Made by a program: the position numbers and the translations under genes. A stretch of 5,480 nt of DNA from Bacillota bacterium (GTDB lineage: Bacteria > Bacillota > Limnochordia > Limnochordales > ZCTH02-B6): contig PKQR01000145.1 of the NCBI GenBank assembly GCA_017578085.1, positions 1-5,480 on the forward strand, given 5' to 3'. Every line of letters begins with the position of its first letter. Positions within the stretch are counted from its first letter, which is position 1. Below are positions 5,111 through 5,480 of this stretch, piece after piece. The notes below the pieces were generated by a model. It was given only the letters and a program-made list of their open reading frames with translations, was not told the DNA's origin and did not search any database.

Positions 5111-5480
5111 TCAGCCACCGTAAATGGCCCGCAGGGCAGGCTCCAGCTCGGTGAACCGGAACCGGAACCCCGCGGCCAGCGCCGCCTTTGGGATTGCCCG
5201 CTGACCCGTCAAAAGCATGTCTGCCATCTCGCCGAAAACAAGGCGAAGAGCGAAGGCCGGCGCCGGCAGCAGCGCCGGGCGGCGCAGCACCCGCCCCAAG
5301 GTGCGGGCGAAGTCCCGGTTGCGTACCGGGTTGGGGGCCGTCCCGTTGACCGCGCCCCGTAAGGAGTCCTCCTCCAGGGCAAATCGGATCAGGCCCGTCA
5401 GGTCGTCTATGTGAATCCAAGGCATCCACTGCTTCCCCGAACCGATGGGCCCGCCGACGAAAAAGCGGAACGGCAGGCTC
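5111..5480 (-). CDS. TIGR01777-family SDR epimerase-like protein, C-terminal part
   Basis: This is the last 122 residues of a gene whose start lies beyond the right edge. The first visible codons read LPFRFFVGGPIGSGKQW, followed by MPWIHIDDLTGLIRFAL. This GGPxGSGxQWxxWIHxDDL signature is diagnostic of the TIGR01777 (YfcH/SDR39U1) atypical short-chain dehydrogenase family. It continues with the typical GAVNGTAPNPVRNRDFARTLGRVL segment, the LLTGQRAIPKAALAAGFRFRF segment and a short tail ending in IYGG. The family has a Rossmann NAD(P)-binding domain at the N-terminus, not visible here, and its substrate is generally unknown. No intrinsic terminator with a T-run was found in the 50 bp after its stop, so transcripts may run into the sulfurtransferase operon. 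The gene is intact as far as visible. Confidence 0.93.
   Translation of the reverse strand, partial: SLPFRFFVGGPIGSGKQWMPWIHIDDLTGLIRFALEEDSLRGAVNGTAPNPVRNRDFARTLGRVLRRPALLPAPAFALRLVFGEMADMLLTGQRAIPKAALAAGFRFRFTELEPALRAIYGG

Overview
This is a GC-rich bacterial window carrying six complete or near-complete genes plus one gene cut by the right edge. Strong AGGAGG-type ribosome binding sites, GTG starts, and a near-perfect sigma-70/sigma-A promoter suggest a free-living bacterium. A high-GC Bacillota lineage (Symbiobacterium, Thermaerobacter or Limnochordia-like) or a neighbouring deep-branching group would fit. This placement is a weak inference, because no rRNA or other phylogenetic marker is present.

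Layout: on the left, two genes read rightward. The first is an SRAP-domain (YedK/HMCES-type) abasic-site DNA-protein crosslink protein (54-722). The second is a D-2-hydroxyacid dehydrogenase (806-1774). Everything to the right reads leftward. Its last gene is a secreted DUF192/UPF0127 protein (1768-2283), which overlaps the dehydrogenase tail-to-tail by 7 bp. Upstream of it lies a thiolase (2340-3524), apparently co-transcribed with it. A 197-bp spacer (3525-3721) follows, with a clear leftward intrinsic terminator and several other inverted repeats. Then comes a two-gene operon: a two-domain thiosulfate sulfurtransferase (4124-4981) followed 3 bp later by an unrecognised 132-aa protein (3722-4120). 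A consensus promoter at 5032-5060 drives this operon. At the right edge is the C-terminal part of a TIGR01777-family SDR epimerase (5111-5480, continuing beyond the window). No gene-free stretch exceeds 300 bases.

The genes do not form one obvious pathway: they cover DNA-damage protection, 2-ketoacid reduction, acyl-CoA chemistry and sulfane-sulfur transfer. I see no mobile element, CRISPR array, tRNA or rRNA, and no convincing undescribed system. The points most worth a second look are the unknown protein locked to the sulfurtransferase, the palindrome inside that operon's promoter, the structured leader before the thiolase, and the tandem-duplicated Shine-Dalgarno segment before the DUF192 gene.
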